Source: Takakia lepidozioides (Eukaryota; Streptophyta; Takakiopsida; Takakiales; Takakiaceae). From it: a DNA stretch of 64,000 nt. The position numbers and the translations under genes are program-made. Below, piece by piece: positions 34,773-43,935 of the stretch (position 1 is its first letter; each line of letters begins with the position of its first letter). Below the pieces are notes generated by a model, which searched no databases, was not told the DNA's origin, and was given only the letters and a program-made list of their open reading frames with translations. The stretch covers positions 4,030,001 through 4,094,000 of the forward strand of contig CM060734.1 of assembly GCA_030704615.1 (NCBI GenBank). Reading direction: 5' to 3'.

Positions 34773-36044
34773 ATGTTTTCATTGCATTTTGCAGGTGAAC
34801 TCATCATGGAAGAAGAGTTGGAAGTAAAAGTCCTGCTTGTTGGAGGAGATGCATCACCAAACAGGCTTGGTTCTGTGTTCACTATGCAAGGTGTCACATA
34901 CAAATGCATCCGAGCAGAAATTATAGGTGATGAGCTTGTCTCAGCAAAATTTCATTTCCTTTCCATGGGGGGTAGTGTCCTTTCAGCCAAGCAAGAAGAG
35001 AGGATGGTTCTGAAAGGGGATACTGTACACATTAAGATTTCAGACCAAAATGATGGGGACCAAGGATTGAAAAGACCTCTATCTTCCAGTGGTTCTACGA
35101 TCTTGCATGAGGACAGACCAGGCGAGGACCCGGCACCAGTGTCTACCAAGATGAGGATGGACCCTGATACACCCTTTGCTGGCGATGGTGGAAATGAAGA
35201 CCATGCACATGAGCATGCACTTCAGCAGAGATCTGGTAGATTGTGCAGCACGTTGGCTACATCCAACGATATTCAAAAATGGCAGAAAGAGATTAGAGCC
35301 GTTGAAAGGAAAATCTCTGCAGAAGGACGATGTGACAAGTTTGAGCTGATGACAAAGGATCAACAAGGACAAGCAATGTTCCACATATGGTGTGTTGAGT
35401 GTGAGGATGTTTATGCACGGTCTGGAAAAAACAAACCATATGATGCATGTGCAAACTTTATGAGATCTCATTTGAGGAGTGAGGGGCATCGCATAGCCTA
35501 TGAGAGGCGTCATGGGAAGGGTTCATCACAATGTGTCATCAGCCCTGTAAATGCAGATGAAGCATTAGACGCAAAGAAGAACAGGGTGAAGGAGGCATTA
35601 GAGGAAGTCGCTCGGTTTTGTGAGGACAATCCTGGAAACAGATTTGAGATTGTGGAAGCCACAATTGGAGACTATTCGCAGTTGGGTTCCATAAGGATTA
35701 GGTGCCCACTGGATTCGAAGTGGCTACTCTTGTTTCCAAGGACAGGTTCTTTGCAATCTTCTTTGACAGAGCATGTGAAAGGAAAAACTCATGTCGATGC
35801 AGAGATTTGCCAGAAGGTTGGAAGTAGTGAAGGACCTTGCAAAAAGAGAGGAAGGCCTCCAAAGCCTATGATTGCCAAAGATGTAAAGCAACGGGATCTA
35901 AGCTCTTTCTTGGTCAGTCAACCTGTGTTGCCGTCCCCACCACTTGACAATCCAATTGTGGCATCAACAATGGGAGCATCCTCGTCACAAACTCCATACG
36001 CTTGTGTTGACGCTGCCCAACGGGGAGATCTGATCGAGGATTGA
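34773..36044 (+). CDS. Transposon protein, N-terminal zinc-finger/DNA-binding part
   Basis: 423 codons. ATG at 34806 (MEEELEVKVLLVGGD) may be the real start, since TTTTGCAG|GTGAACTCATC just before it looks like a splice acceptor. Residues ~200-245 form a C2H2/BED-like finger (WCVECEDVY...FMRSHLRSEGH). A second degenerate one follows near 310-345 (IRCPLDSKW...LTEHVKGKTH, with one Cys missing). An AT-hook-like KKRGRPPKP lies near 360. This looks like the DNA-binding half of the transposase encoded just downstream; the frame ends at 36044 and the next piece is shifted. Confidence 0.6.
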   Translation: MFSLHFAGELIMEEELEVKVLLVGGDASPNRLGSVFTMQGVTYKCIRAEIIGDELVSAKFHFLSMGGSVLSAKQEERMVLKGDTVHIKISDQNDGDQGLKRPLSSSGSTILHEDRPGEDPAPVSTKMRMDPDTPFAGDGGNEDHAHEHALQQRSGRLCSTLATSNDIQKWQKEIRAVERKISAEGRCDKFELMTKDQQGQAMFHIWCVECEDVYARSGKNKPYDACANFMRSHLRSEGHRIAYERRHGKGSSQCVISPVNADEALDAKKNRVKEALEEVARFCEDNPGNRFEIVEATIGDYSQLGSIRIRCPLDSKWLLLFPRTGSLQSSLTEHVKGKTHVDAEICQKVGSSEGPCKKRGRPPKPMIAKDVKQRDLSSFLVSQPVLPSPPLDNPIVASTMGASSSQTPYACVDAAQRGDLIED

Positions 36045-36352
36045 CAATTACAGCAAAGGTCCCAATGCAACAAAGAAGAGACAGTTTGTGTTGGGGCCTA
36101 TGGGATGAATGGTGGGAGTACAACCAGCAGAGAATAAGTCTGAAACCATTCCTTCAAGATAGCAAGGGAGGAAAGAAGTGGTATGTCGAGCCGTTGACAA
36201 ATGCAACCATCACTCTAAACAATCAAGAGCATAAGGTTGTTGGTACGTTTCGGCACGCGGATTGTTTTAGAGTGTCATTGGATGGGGAGCCATTTCCAAA
36301 CTTGAGATGTTCAGCATGTTCTTCCATTCCCTTGGAAAATGACTTCAAATGA
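36041..36352 (+). pseudogene. Transposase linker fragment (shifted frame)
   Basis: 103 codons: SLCWGLWDEWWEYNQQRISL, KWYVEPLTNATITLNNQEHK, FRHADCFRVSLDGEPFPNLR and CSACSSIPLENDFK. It ends TTC AAA TGA, where the next frame begins ATG AGG GTA. One lost A would explain the break, with IPLENDFK running into MRVYRERG. The CSAC...pair may be part of a zinc site. Confidence 0.6.
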
Positions 36353-38271
36353 GGGTATATAGAGAAAGAGGTGCCATGGAATGTAGAGGGGAGAGAGATA
36401 CTGGCAAGGGAAGAAGGTTGTCATATCTTGGAAATGCGGAGATTGTCAAACAAGTTTACAAAAACAGACAGGAGTTGAGGCAGTTGAGGTTCAAATTGTG
36501 GGAGGCCAGGACCAAAGTGGCATCATTGTCTGTGCGATGTAGGAGTTTGAAGGAGTCTGGGATTGAGGCAATTGAAAGAGGAGATGTTCTCAAATTTTGT
36601 CATGATATTGTTGATGCACATAGGAGGGGGGATTTTGAAGGAAAAGAAAGTTTGTGGGATTTTCTTGTTGATATGGGCAAGAATATTGACAGGTCTCCAC
36701 AATGGAAGAGGTATGGTACTAGCACAAAAACAATGTTTGAGACTGTGCAGCTTTGGGGGGGTCCGAGATTGCATCATTTTTTGGCTTCAAATGTGGGGGG
36801 TCCTTCTATTGATACTACAAGACGGTCTTTGAGGAAAGGTTTGAAGTATAGAGCGGGAGAAACGGATGATATATTTCAGCATGTGGCTGGAATTTACAGA
36901 GATGTGATGGAAGATGCAAATATTCCATTGGGAAGCATCCCAGTGATGGTGGCCGAAGATGAAACTGTTGTGAAGCGATTGGTACGTTGGATTGCTAGGG
37001 ATGACACCCTTCTCGGGTTTTGTGGGCTTCAAGACAACCATGAATGTATTTCAAATTTTGTGGTGCAAGTGGGAGAAGGGGAATCAGGGTACCAACATAT
37101 TGTGGAGGCATTCAAAAACAATGTGATTGCCCATTATGCTAGAGTGTTGATAGCAAATCCTCTACATGTACGGTTACCTCGATTGGTATTGGTAATCCAG
37201 CTCACTTGCAATAGATTTGACAACAATTTTGTGAGATCACAATGGGAAGTGGTGAGACAGTTGTGGGACAAATATGTGAGGGACGTGGTTGGGCCTATAA
37301 TTGGGCATGCTTCAGACGGAGATAGTAGGAGGAGAAAAGTGATATTAGAAGATTATGCCAATGGGGCTGGAAATAGATTTTGCATCCTTTGGGAAGGATG
37401 GTTGTTTACAGGTCGAGTGTGCAACGGGGGAGATATATACGGACTCCATGATCAGGACTTCATCCACAATGGGAAAAAATTGGTAAATCCCTTGGACAGT
37501 GCATCACGGATTTTGGTGTTGGGTGATGAGGTTGCTACATTGAATCATGTGTTATTGGTCTACCATTCATTTTCAGTGGACAAGCATGGACTTCGGGAAT
37601 GTGATATCAAAAGAGAAGATCGACAGAATTGGGCAGCAGCTCAACGACTGGCATCTCGGAAGGTGCAAGCTTGTTTGAGGGAGTTACAATCAACTGTGAA
37701 TCATCGAAGAGAGAGGACCAAAGGTACTGAAATTTACCTATACATCATTTCATGCTACATCGACATTTTTTTGTCTCCTCACATGTCATTGTGTGAGAGG
37801 GTACAATCTGCTGCAAAGGTATCATTTTTTTTCAGATTGTGGAAGTTGTGGCTATTCCAGCACGAGGTGTATAATCTGAAATCCTTCTTCATTAGTAGGG
37901 AAACATACTTGGATTTACAAATTTCATGCCACTACGTGGTTCTACTTATCAAATTGTTCAAGGATAAGTTTAATCATGTGCAAGTTCCTTTGAGCCTTGT
38001 TGGTTCAGATGTGTGTGAAATATTCTTCAGCAAAGTGGGAGGTATGTCACGGAATGAGAGGACATATGACGGGTGTGATTTGATTGAGAGTGCGGGAGCA
38101 TTAACACGCATATCGAGTTCGAGGCGAATCCAAAAGGACCCAAGTTCTCAAGAGCTCACAAGAAACAAGAACACATATGGTCTTCTTTGGAGAAGAAGCC
38201 AGGTATCCCCCTTGCTGATTTGTCCAACTTTTCTACTGTCCAATCGGATGATTGCATTGTGGAGGCTTTGA
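36349..38271 (+). pseudogene. Transposase-like catalytic protein of unassigned family
   Basis: 640 codons. Candidate DDE residues are Asp204 in MVAEDETVVKR, Asp323/325 in GPIIGHASDGDSRRRK and Glu557 in LVGSDVCEIFFSKVGGM. Between the second and third lies a ~230-residue helical-looking insertion, as in hAT/P-type RNase H-fold transposases. The retained stretch near residues 458-495 (IYLYIISCYIDIFLS..., bounded by AAAG|GTACTG and TTTTTTTCAG) looks like an in-frame intron. The frame is lost near 38110: the conserved-looking EFEANPKGPKFSRAHKKQEH lies in another frame and leads into the next piece. I recall similar GHASDGDSRRR proteins from other eukaryotes but cannot name the family. Confidence 0.65.
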
Positions 38272-39215
38272 AAACTGGATTTCTAGAAGCGCAACTTTTA
38301 TGCCATAAACTTGGGATGAAACCAAACAAAGCAACAAACTTGGATTGGTGGAATGAGTTAGGGACAATTGAGAGCCAAATGGAGGTCGAGCTATTCAAAA
38401 GCATGGAAGAGGAGGGTGACGATGTCAATGCCATAGATTCTATTTGTCCTCTTAATGCAGACACACATATTCAAAATGAGGTCGTGGAAGATGAATTGAT
38501 GTGCGGGCCTTCGAATTCAATGGAGGATGTTTTGAGCCAACCTTTGGATGATCATGCGGAAGAGGTACCTGTTCAAAGTGAATTGAGACATACTCTGGAT
38601 GCTGTCATTGATGAGTTTGAACAAGAGAAAGATGGATCGAAGGCAGTGGTTCCATTTGTCAAAGTAGACGGGAAGACCATATTCAAAAGCACTTTGGTTA
38701 GCCAACTCAATGGCAACCCTACTCTATCCAAGGATAGATTGACACGAGTAAGAAGTGCATCGATGTTGTTTTGCCGAGAAAACAAACCAACTACCAGCAA
38801 CAAAGCCACGAGCTTGGGATTGGGTTCGGATTGTGCTGTATTTTTTGTTGATGGGGAGACTGCAATCCAAACTACAAACAGGAAAGGTAGACCAGGGAAA
38901 ACCTGCAGAGGAGCAACCAAAGGCACTTGGTATTTGGGCAGGGTTCAAAGAATGCGGAAGAAAATCAATAAGCGGTTTGTAGAATGTAGGGATTCTGTTG
39001 ATTTATTGGAGCGTCCTTCTCATATGGAGATTGGGTTAGCATGGTACCAAAAAATTCGAGGAGGGGTCTATACGTACGATTTGACGGATAACATGATGGT
39101 TGATTTGGATTCCATTATCGCGTTAGCATGTTTAAAGTACAATGTCAAGTCAAACACATATGTTCTTGATGCAAATGACCGAAAAGTCTTTGACAACTTT
39201 ATCAAAGGCAAATAA
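38110..39215 (+). CDS. Transposase C-terminal part (shifted frame)
   Basis: The open frame starts in EFEANPKGPKFSRAHKKQEH at ~38115 and continues through WSSLEKKPGIPLADLSNF, an acidic linker and KVDGKTIFKSTLVSQLNGNP with LSKDRLTRVRS. It ends with YLGRVQRMRKK and a C-terminal WYQKIRGGVYTYDLTDNMMV segment (stop 39213-39215). It is the continuation of the transposase reading, one frame off. A rightward polypurine/AT-rich 290-bp tail separates it from the TIR. Confidence 0.55.
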
Positions 39216-39332
39216 TTTTTTTAATTAATTTGTTAGATTTTATTATGTTTTAAATGAATAAATTCGATATAATATAAAAACATACATATACATATTGGAG
39301 GGTTATTTTTAATGATGAAAAATGAGAATATA

Positions 39333-39463
39333 CATACAGAAGGGGGTACTTTTCGAAAATTGTAAATTTTTGTATATTTACAGGAGGGGATTTTATAATC
39401 TTCAAAAAGTATGTACAGAGGAGGTATAAATTATCCAAGGACCCATATACAGGGGGTTTTTTT
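39333..39463 (+). repeat. Right subterminal motif cluster of the transposon
   Basis: Four copies: TACAGAAGGGGGTAC (39335), TACAGGAGGGGATTTT (39379), TACAGAGGAGGTATAAA (39414) and TACAGGGGGTTTTTTT (39448). They have the same sequence and strand as the left cluster, so they are direct rather than inverted. Confidence 0.65.
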
Positions 39464-39502
39464 ATTAGGCGACGAACGCACGTGATACGCACAGTTTATA
39501 AA

Positions 39503-39525
39503 GAGTGCACCCCCCGGGGCTAGAG
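39503..39525 (-). repeat. Right TIR and TSD (CTAGAG) of the 10.3-kb transposon
   Basis: GAGTGCACCCCCCGGGG at 39503-39519 is the inverted terminal repeat, followed by the second CTAGAG at 39520-39525. The gag codons CTA GAG belong to the interrupted QLEQRL peptide. Confidence 0.9.
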
Positions 39526-40158
39526 CAGAGGCTTGCTGCCATGGCTACAGCTCAGGTGGTACCGGCTCCAAGGCTGGATGGTCCACCTTCTGTTCCTGAG
39601 GGAGGAGATATGGGAGGCATGGGATTCATGTGCGGAGCAGCACTACCACTAGTGCAGGTGGAGTCTGCTGCAGCCGTGACTCGAGGAGCAACATGAGTTC
39701 CTGAGCCACGAGGTGCAGAGGTGGAGTTGGATCCACAGCGTGGGGAGGCAAGCCGTCATGCTAGGCTTCCTCAGTCATTCACATTGGCGGAGACAGTATC
39801 GACGCCATCCATGGCACCTAGTTCTCGCCCGACTGTTACCGAGGTGGAGGTTACTATGCCATTGGGGAGAACTACACGGGCAGCATCACTACCTAGTGTT
39901 GCCAAAACTACGGCAGCTAGTGTGCTGCTGGGAGCGGCCACATCTGTGCGTCAGGCTCCATTGTTCTTGGCTACCATGATTGCGACGCCGGGGGTAAGAC
40001 CAGCTGAGGTGTTCAGGCTGGCAGCTACACTCTGTGAAAGTGGGGAGGTTACTTCATCTTCTGCGGAGATAGTGGGAGGTGTAGTGCCGGAGGGATCCTC
40101 GGATTTGAGGGTCAAGACTGCCACGGCGGCGCCATGGCAAGCTGCAGCTGCCAGCTAG
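39526..40158 (+). pseudogene. Retrotransposon gag-pro, part right of the transposon
   Basis: Once the 10.3-kb element and one CTAGAG copy are discounted, the left frame continues directly as QLEQRLAAMATAQVVPAPRL. It runs on through an Ala/Thr/Pro-rich linker to a stop at 40158. A TGA at 39694 (context ACA TGA GTT CCT) interrupts the same frame. The frame is lost by a single-base slip near 40120, where the sequence switches to the protease frame. Confidence 0.75.
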
Positions 40159-40159
40159 G

Positions 40160-40765
40160 TCAGCCATTGAGCGCGCCATGGTGACACCTGGAGTTGTCAT
40201 GTTAGACAACCAGGATGACATTTTCTGTTTGAGTGGACCGGCAGACAAGAGGTACCGGCCACTGCGGGTCTTGTTGGACTCGGAAGCTCAACCATTGATG
40301 TTGGGCAGAGCTGCTATTGCAGGCTTGGGCCTCACGGAGGCGGATATGGAGCCTTGTCCTTTCCAGATACAGACGTCTCTGGGAGGATTGGAGCCGGCTC
40401 GGGGCATGACACGGCGTGAGTTGGCTATCAGACTACGGCCGGATCACCCTACAGATGGCTCAGTGATGCGAGCCAAGGCCATTGTGACAGACGCGGTCTC
40501 GTACGATGTCCTGGATGGTGGGGCAGTGTTGTACCCCATGGGCTTCACCCCGGATTTTTGGGAGGAGTCAGCTTCCTATAGGCTTGGATGGCAGTTAGGG
40601 GAGGGTCGGCGTGTGCAGCTCCCTGTGACGTTCATAGGAGGAATTGCGGTTGCCCAGCAGGGCAAGATGCCGACACTAGCAGCATTCACAGTTGCAGTGA
40701 CTTGGCCTGGAGAGTTGCTAGAGGGCAACGCTCATTCAGAGGATGACACACCTCTAGGAGAGTAG
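40160..40765 (+). pseudogene. Retropepsin-like protease region with altered active site
   Basis: The 195-codon frame contains YRPLRVLLDSEAQPLMLGRA, which aligns with the LLD(S/T)GA active-site loop of LTR-retrotransposon aspartic proteases. The invariant Gly is Glu (GAA). Downstream, FQIQTSLGG and YDVLDGGAVLYPMGF match the flap and the ILG-type second motif region. No reverse transcriptase or integrase follows before 41.9 kb, so the retroelement is truncated after the protease. Confidence 0.65.
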
Positions 40766-41885
40766 AAAGCTATATTTAGCTATACTACGAAGGCGTTAGC
40801 CAGCGAGCATGCCTGACGTGTGGTAAAACTGTGCTTCGCCCTCGCCATCTCGCACGCATACCCATCTGACGTGGGTTTCGCCACAACCGACCGGTCGGCT
40901 GATTTGGAGGCCGAAACCGGGTGGGGCAGTGTTGTGGTTTAAGTACTTGTGTAGGGCTGGTTTATCTGCATACGATATGGGATTATTTTGTGCAGGTCAT
41001 TAGCATCCTTCTGGCCATGGTAGGTACATTCAGTCCAACAGAATTTGGCCAGGCTACATCTCAGAACTGGCTTTTTAGTTGTTCCATGTTGCACGACCCC
41101 ACCCTTGTTGGCATCCCCATTCATTCATTCGTTTACGACAGTCCTTGCATGTAAGCAACATGGCGTCCCTTCCATCCAATCCCTTCATTGGACTTTGCTT
41201 GCTCCCCTTCTTTTTTTTTCCTTTGAAGGGGATGAAGCTGGAACACTTTATGCTCCCTTTCCCTAGAAAGAAAAAGAGAAAAAGGAGAATTTTTTCCACC
41301 TTATGTGACCTTTATTAAATTGATTAAAAGGGCCTCTGTCCCCTTTCCTTTAAAAATAAAAAAATAAAATTGGGATTTATTCTTCAATTTGTCGTAGAAA
41401 GACAACAAACGTAACGTAGGAGCATATACCTTTTGGTCGGTCATGGACTCGTGCCATGGACATTCCCTCACATTACCTCCCTCTTGCTTGTAGTAGTACT
41501 ATGTTGGGACCAAGTTGTGTAGTAGTTCGCACGTGAATTTGGCCCATGCAATGCCTTAAGAAAATGAATTTGGTAGCAACACCTCATCCGACGTCGACGA
41601 CGTTGAGTAAGTTAGCATGTTCAGGAAGAAAATCCTCACACAATCCAAGTTTTATTGGAAACAAACAAAACCCATGTGTGGAGCCCAGAATTCCCTTTCA
41701 AGAATCGGATATGGTGATTTACATGATCGCACCGTTCCATAGTACCTCTGTCCCACTCCATGTACTTATTATTATTATTATTATTAATTAACACTGTTTT
41801 CTAGACTTCTTCTTCTTCGTTCGTTTTTTAAATGAATAAAACGAACTTTATTTCGGATTTTCTTGACATTAATATATACGCACAT
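40766..41885. other. No gene recognised
   Basis: This may be the right flank of the gag-protease remnant. A TTATTATTATTATTA microsatellite lies at 41766-41788. No LTR match to the left side was found. Confidence 0.4.
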
Positions 41886-41887
41886 CA

Positions 41888-42122
41888 GCTGGTAGCTCAG
41901 CTGGTAAGTGCACAGTGTGTCGCCCTGGTGGTTCGGGGTTCAAACCCGCTGCCCTGCCTGGTGTGTGGATCGTTGGTGACCGGTTGGTCTGGTGGTGACG
42001 TTTCCCACCTGTGCATGCCTAATGGCTTCTCTGAAAGGGGGTTAATGTTTCCTCCTCAAGGGCCTGAATTGTGAGCAGTCGCTCCCAGGTTTCCTTTTAA
42101 AATATATATATATATATATACT
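41888..42122 (+). mobile_element. tRNA-derived SINE with (TA)n tail
   Basis: GGTAGCTCAGCTGGTAAGTG is an excellent A box and GGGGTTCAAACCC at ~41937 is an exact B box. The distance suits a tRNA head. The body (GTGTGTGGATCGTTGGTGACC...) ends at an AAATATATATATATATATA tail near 42103-42120. There is no closing acceptor stem, so this is a SINE rather than a tRNA gene. Confidence 0.65.
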
Positions 42123-42780
42123 GAAAACAAATAAAAAAATATACTGTAATTATGTTCCCGGGTACCGACCGTACAGGCGAGTGACAGAGGTCGTTGACTT
42201 GAACCGGGAGAACGGGTGGCCGCTGGCGTAACGCGTTCATTCATCATCCATCCTTTCCCCTGCTCGCGAAGAATCATCCATCCGGTATTTCGCAGGAATC
42301 GCCGGTTTGCGGGTTGGGTTTCGCACATGATGCCGTTGTCGTTTCGACACGGGTTGACGCACGGGTCAACCGCAGCGCATTCCCACCAAGTTGGTGGCAC
42401 CAACCCGCTTCTGTGACCTCACGCCCGGCCCGTGATGGTCCTTGCCCGGCCGGATTACCCGGGGTAGCCCGGCGGTAGTGTCAGGGACGGTTCGCTCGCT
42501 CCCCACGTTCCCAGCAAGTGCTAGAGGTCTGACCCGTGCACCCGTGCTGTACCCCACACGGCCGCCGTGGTGACGCCCGTGCTGATCCATTTCGGGCGCA
42601 ACGGGATGCCTGCACTGGAATCCACGCGGGCCAACGATAACACTATTGCGTCCATTTTCTCGACGATATCTACCCTCTCAGTCTGGGCAAGCATGAAATT
42701 TTACTTCCCGCTGCCCAGATCCAGTCTAACTAGATTAACTATATTAACTAATTTATTCAATAAATATATAAATATATATT
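42123..42780. other. GC-rich stretch, no gene recognised
   Basis: Distinctly more GC-rich than its surroundings (about 42160-42640). No protein or RNA motif was identified in it. Confidence 0.4.
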
Positions 42781-42781
42781 T

Positions 42782-43935
42782 CGGTATTTCCTAAAGGAGA
42801 GGGTGGGAAATGGAATCGTCGCTGGGCGCATTGTGGAGTTACTCTGAACTGTTGGAAGCCAGTTTGGAAGGATATATGGCGTAAGGATAGGGCTGCCAAG
42901 GTGGCCGGTTTCCTCTGGAAGATCACCAACAGGATCCTCCCTGTGGCCAATTTTTGCATGTCTTCTGATGGGCTGTGTTCCCTCTGCTCTAACAACCAGT
43001 TGGAAACTGTGGAGCCTTGCCTTTTAGAATGCCCATTGGCTGCTCAGGTTTGGCGTTTGGTGCTCATCTTCTACTCTAAGTGGAACTCCTCTTCCACCTC
43101 CAAACCCTCCATTCTTTTACTCAATATCTCTTTTAATTCCCTCTGGTCCTCGTGTCCTGTATGGGCTCATTCTCTTTGGTCCATCTGGAGATCTAGATGT
43201 ACTTTTCTATTTGATGGCAAAGCCCCCAGCATCACAGTAATTCTGCATAGAATTTACTCTGACTTGATGACTGAGGGGCGGAAGGCGTGGTTGTCTTTGT
43301 CTACAACAATTCTTAAATGTGGAGAACGAAGGGAAAGACAACTTCTTTCAGCTTTCGACAACTCCTGAGGCAAAGACAATATCCTCTGCACCCGACACTC
43401 TACCTCGCACGTCTCATGGCATTCAGATCTCCCCATGTCCTGGCAAATCTCCAATGGAAGGCGACGAACCGGAGGTTAATTGGCGTCACTGAAAGCTAAG
43501 CCTGCCCAGGTCCAAAGACTCAGCTGGATTTTGGGAATGCTGCCTAGCTTCTCTCTGGTCTTGCGGCACCAATGTAGGCAATTCTAGGTTTATTTGCAGT
43601 ACTTTGTTGCTGCTTTGCCTGAGTGCTTCTTGGCTGCTCTCTCCCAGTTTGCTCGTGGAGCTCACCCTCGTTTCTGATGTTCTTGGTATTTGGGGTTGAA
43701 CATTAGCCTCTTCCCAATTCTGCTCGTCTCTCTGTTACCTGTTCCGTTTCTATTCTGCCTTCTAGTGTTCCTTAATTTCTTCTCTACGCTGCTCAGGTCC
43801 TGGGAACTTCCCCATGTTTCACGCCTTCAAGGCTCCTCGGTGGTTATTTTTTCCACCTGCTGTGCTCCTTTTTTAATAAAGTTCGAATCAGGGCCACTGC
43901 CCCTGTTTAAATTTTTTTTTTAAAAAAAAAGAGGA
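42782..43935 (+). mobile_element. 5'-truncated LINE (third family), zf-RVT domain to A-rich tail
   Basis: The frame from ~42865 encodes KVAGFLWKITNRILPVANFC, CSLCSNNQLETVEPCLLECP and VWAHSLWSIWRSRCTFLFDG. These match the zinc-binding RT-associated domain (zf-RVT) that closes many plant LINE and LINE-derived proteins. After the stop at 43368 comes a ~500-bp 3' UTR with TTTTTAATAAAGTTCG and a T/A homopolymer end at 43909-43930. The RT itself is absent. This family is distinct from the other two LINE families here. Confidence 0.75.
42901..43368 (+). pseudogene. zf-RVT domain fragment
   Basis: 155 codons of the reverse transcriptase zinc-binding domain: W-K-I-x-x-R-I-L, C-S-L-C, E-x-x-x-H/C-L-L-E-C-P-L-A, W, then SLWSIWRSRCTFLFDGK. 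It is one open frame with no catalytic activity of its own. It is the C-terminus of the truncated LINE. Confidence 0.75.

Larger units (their letters stand above)
29206..39519 (+). mobile_element. 10,314-bp DNA transposon with 17-bp TIRs and 6-bp TSD
   Basis: The left end CCCCGGGGGGTGCACTC (29206-29222) is the exact reverse complement of the right end (39503-39519). The hexamer CTAGAG flanks both sides (29200-29205 and 39520-39525). Excising the element with one CTAGAG restores the gag reading frame. The cargo is a plus-strand transposase-like gene (34773-39215), a SINE-like head and a pyrimidine tract near the left end, and two LINE fragments. Subterminal TACAGRAGGGGR motifs occur at both ends. 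The superfamily is not assigned: 6-bp duplications are reported for few eukaryotic DNA transposon groups, and I do not recognise the TIR. Confidence 0.9.

Noticed and set aside
41888..41960. Functional tRNA gene
   Set aside because: A and B boxes are good, but no acceptor stem or normal anticodon arm closes. A (TA)n-tailed body follows, so it was called a SINE.
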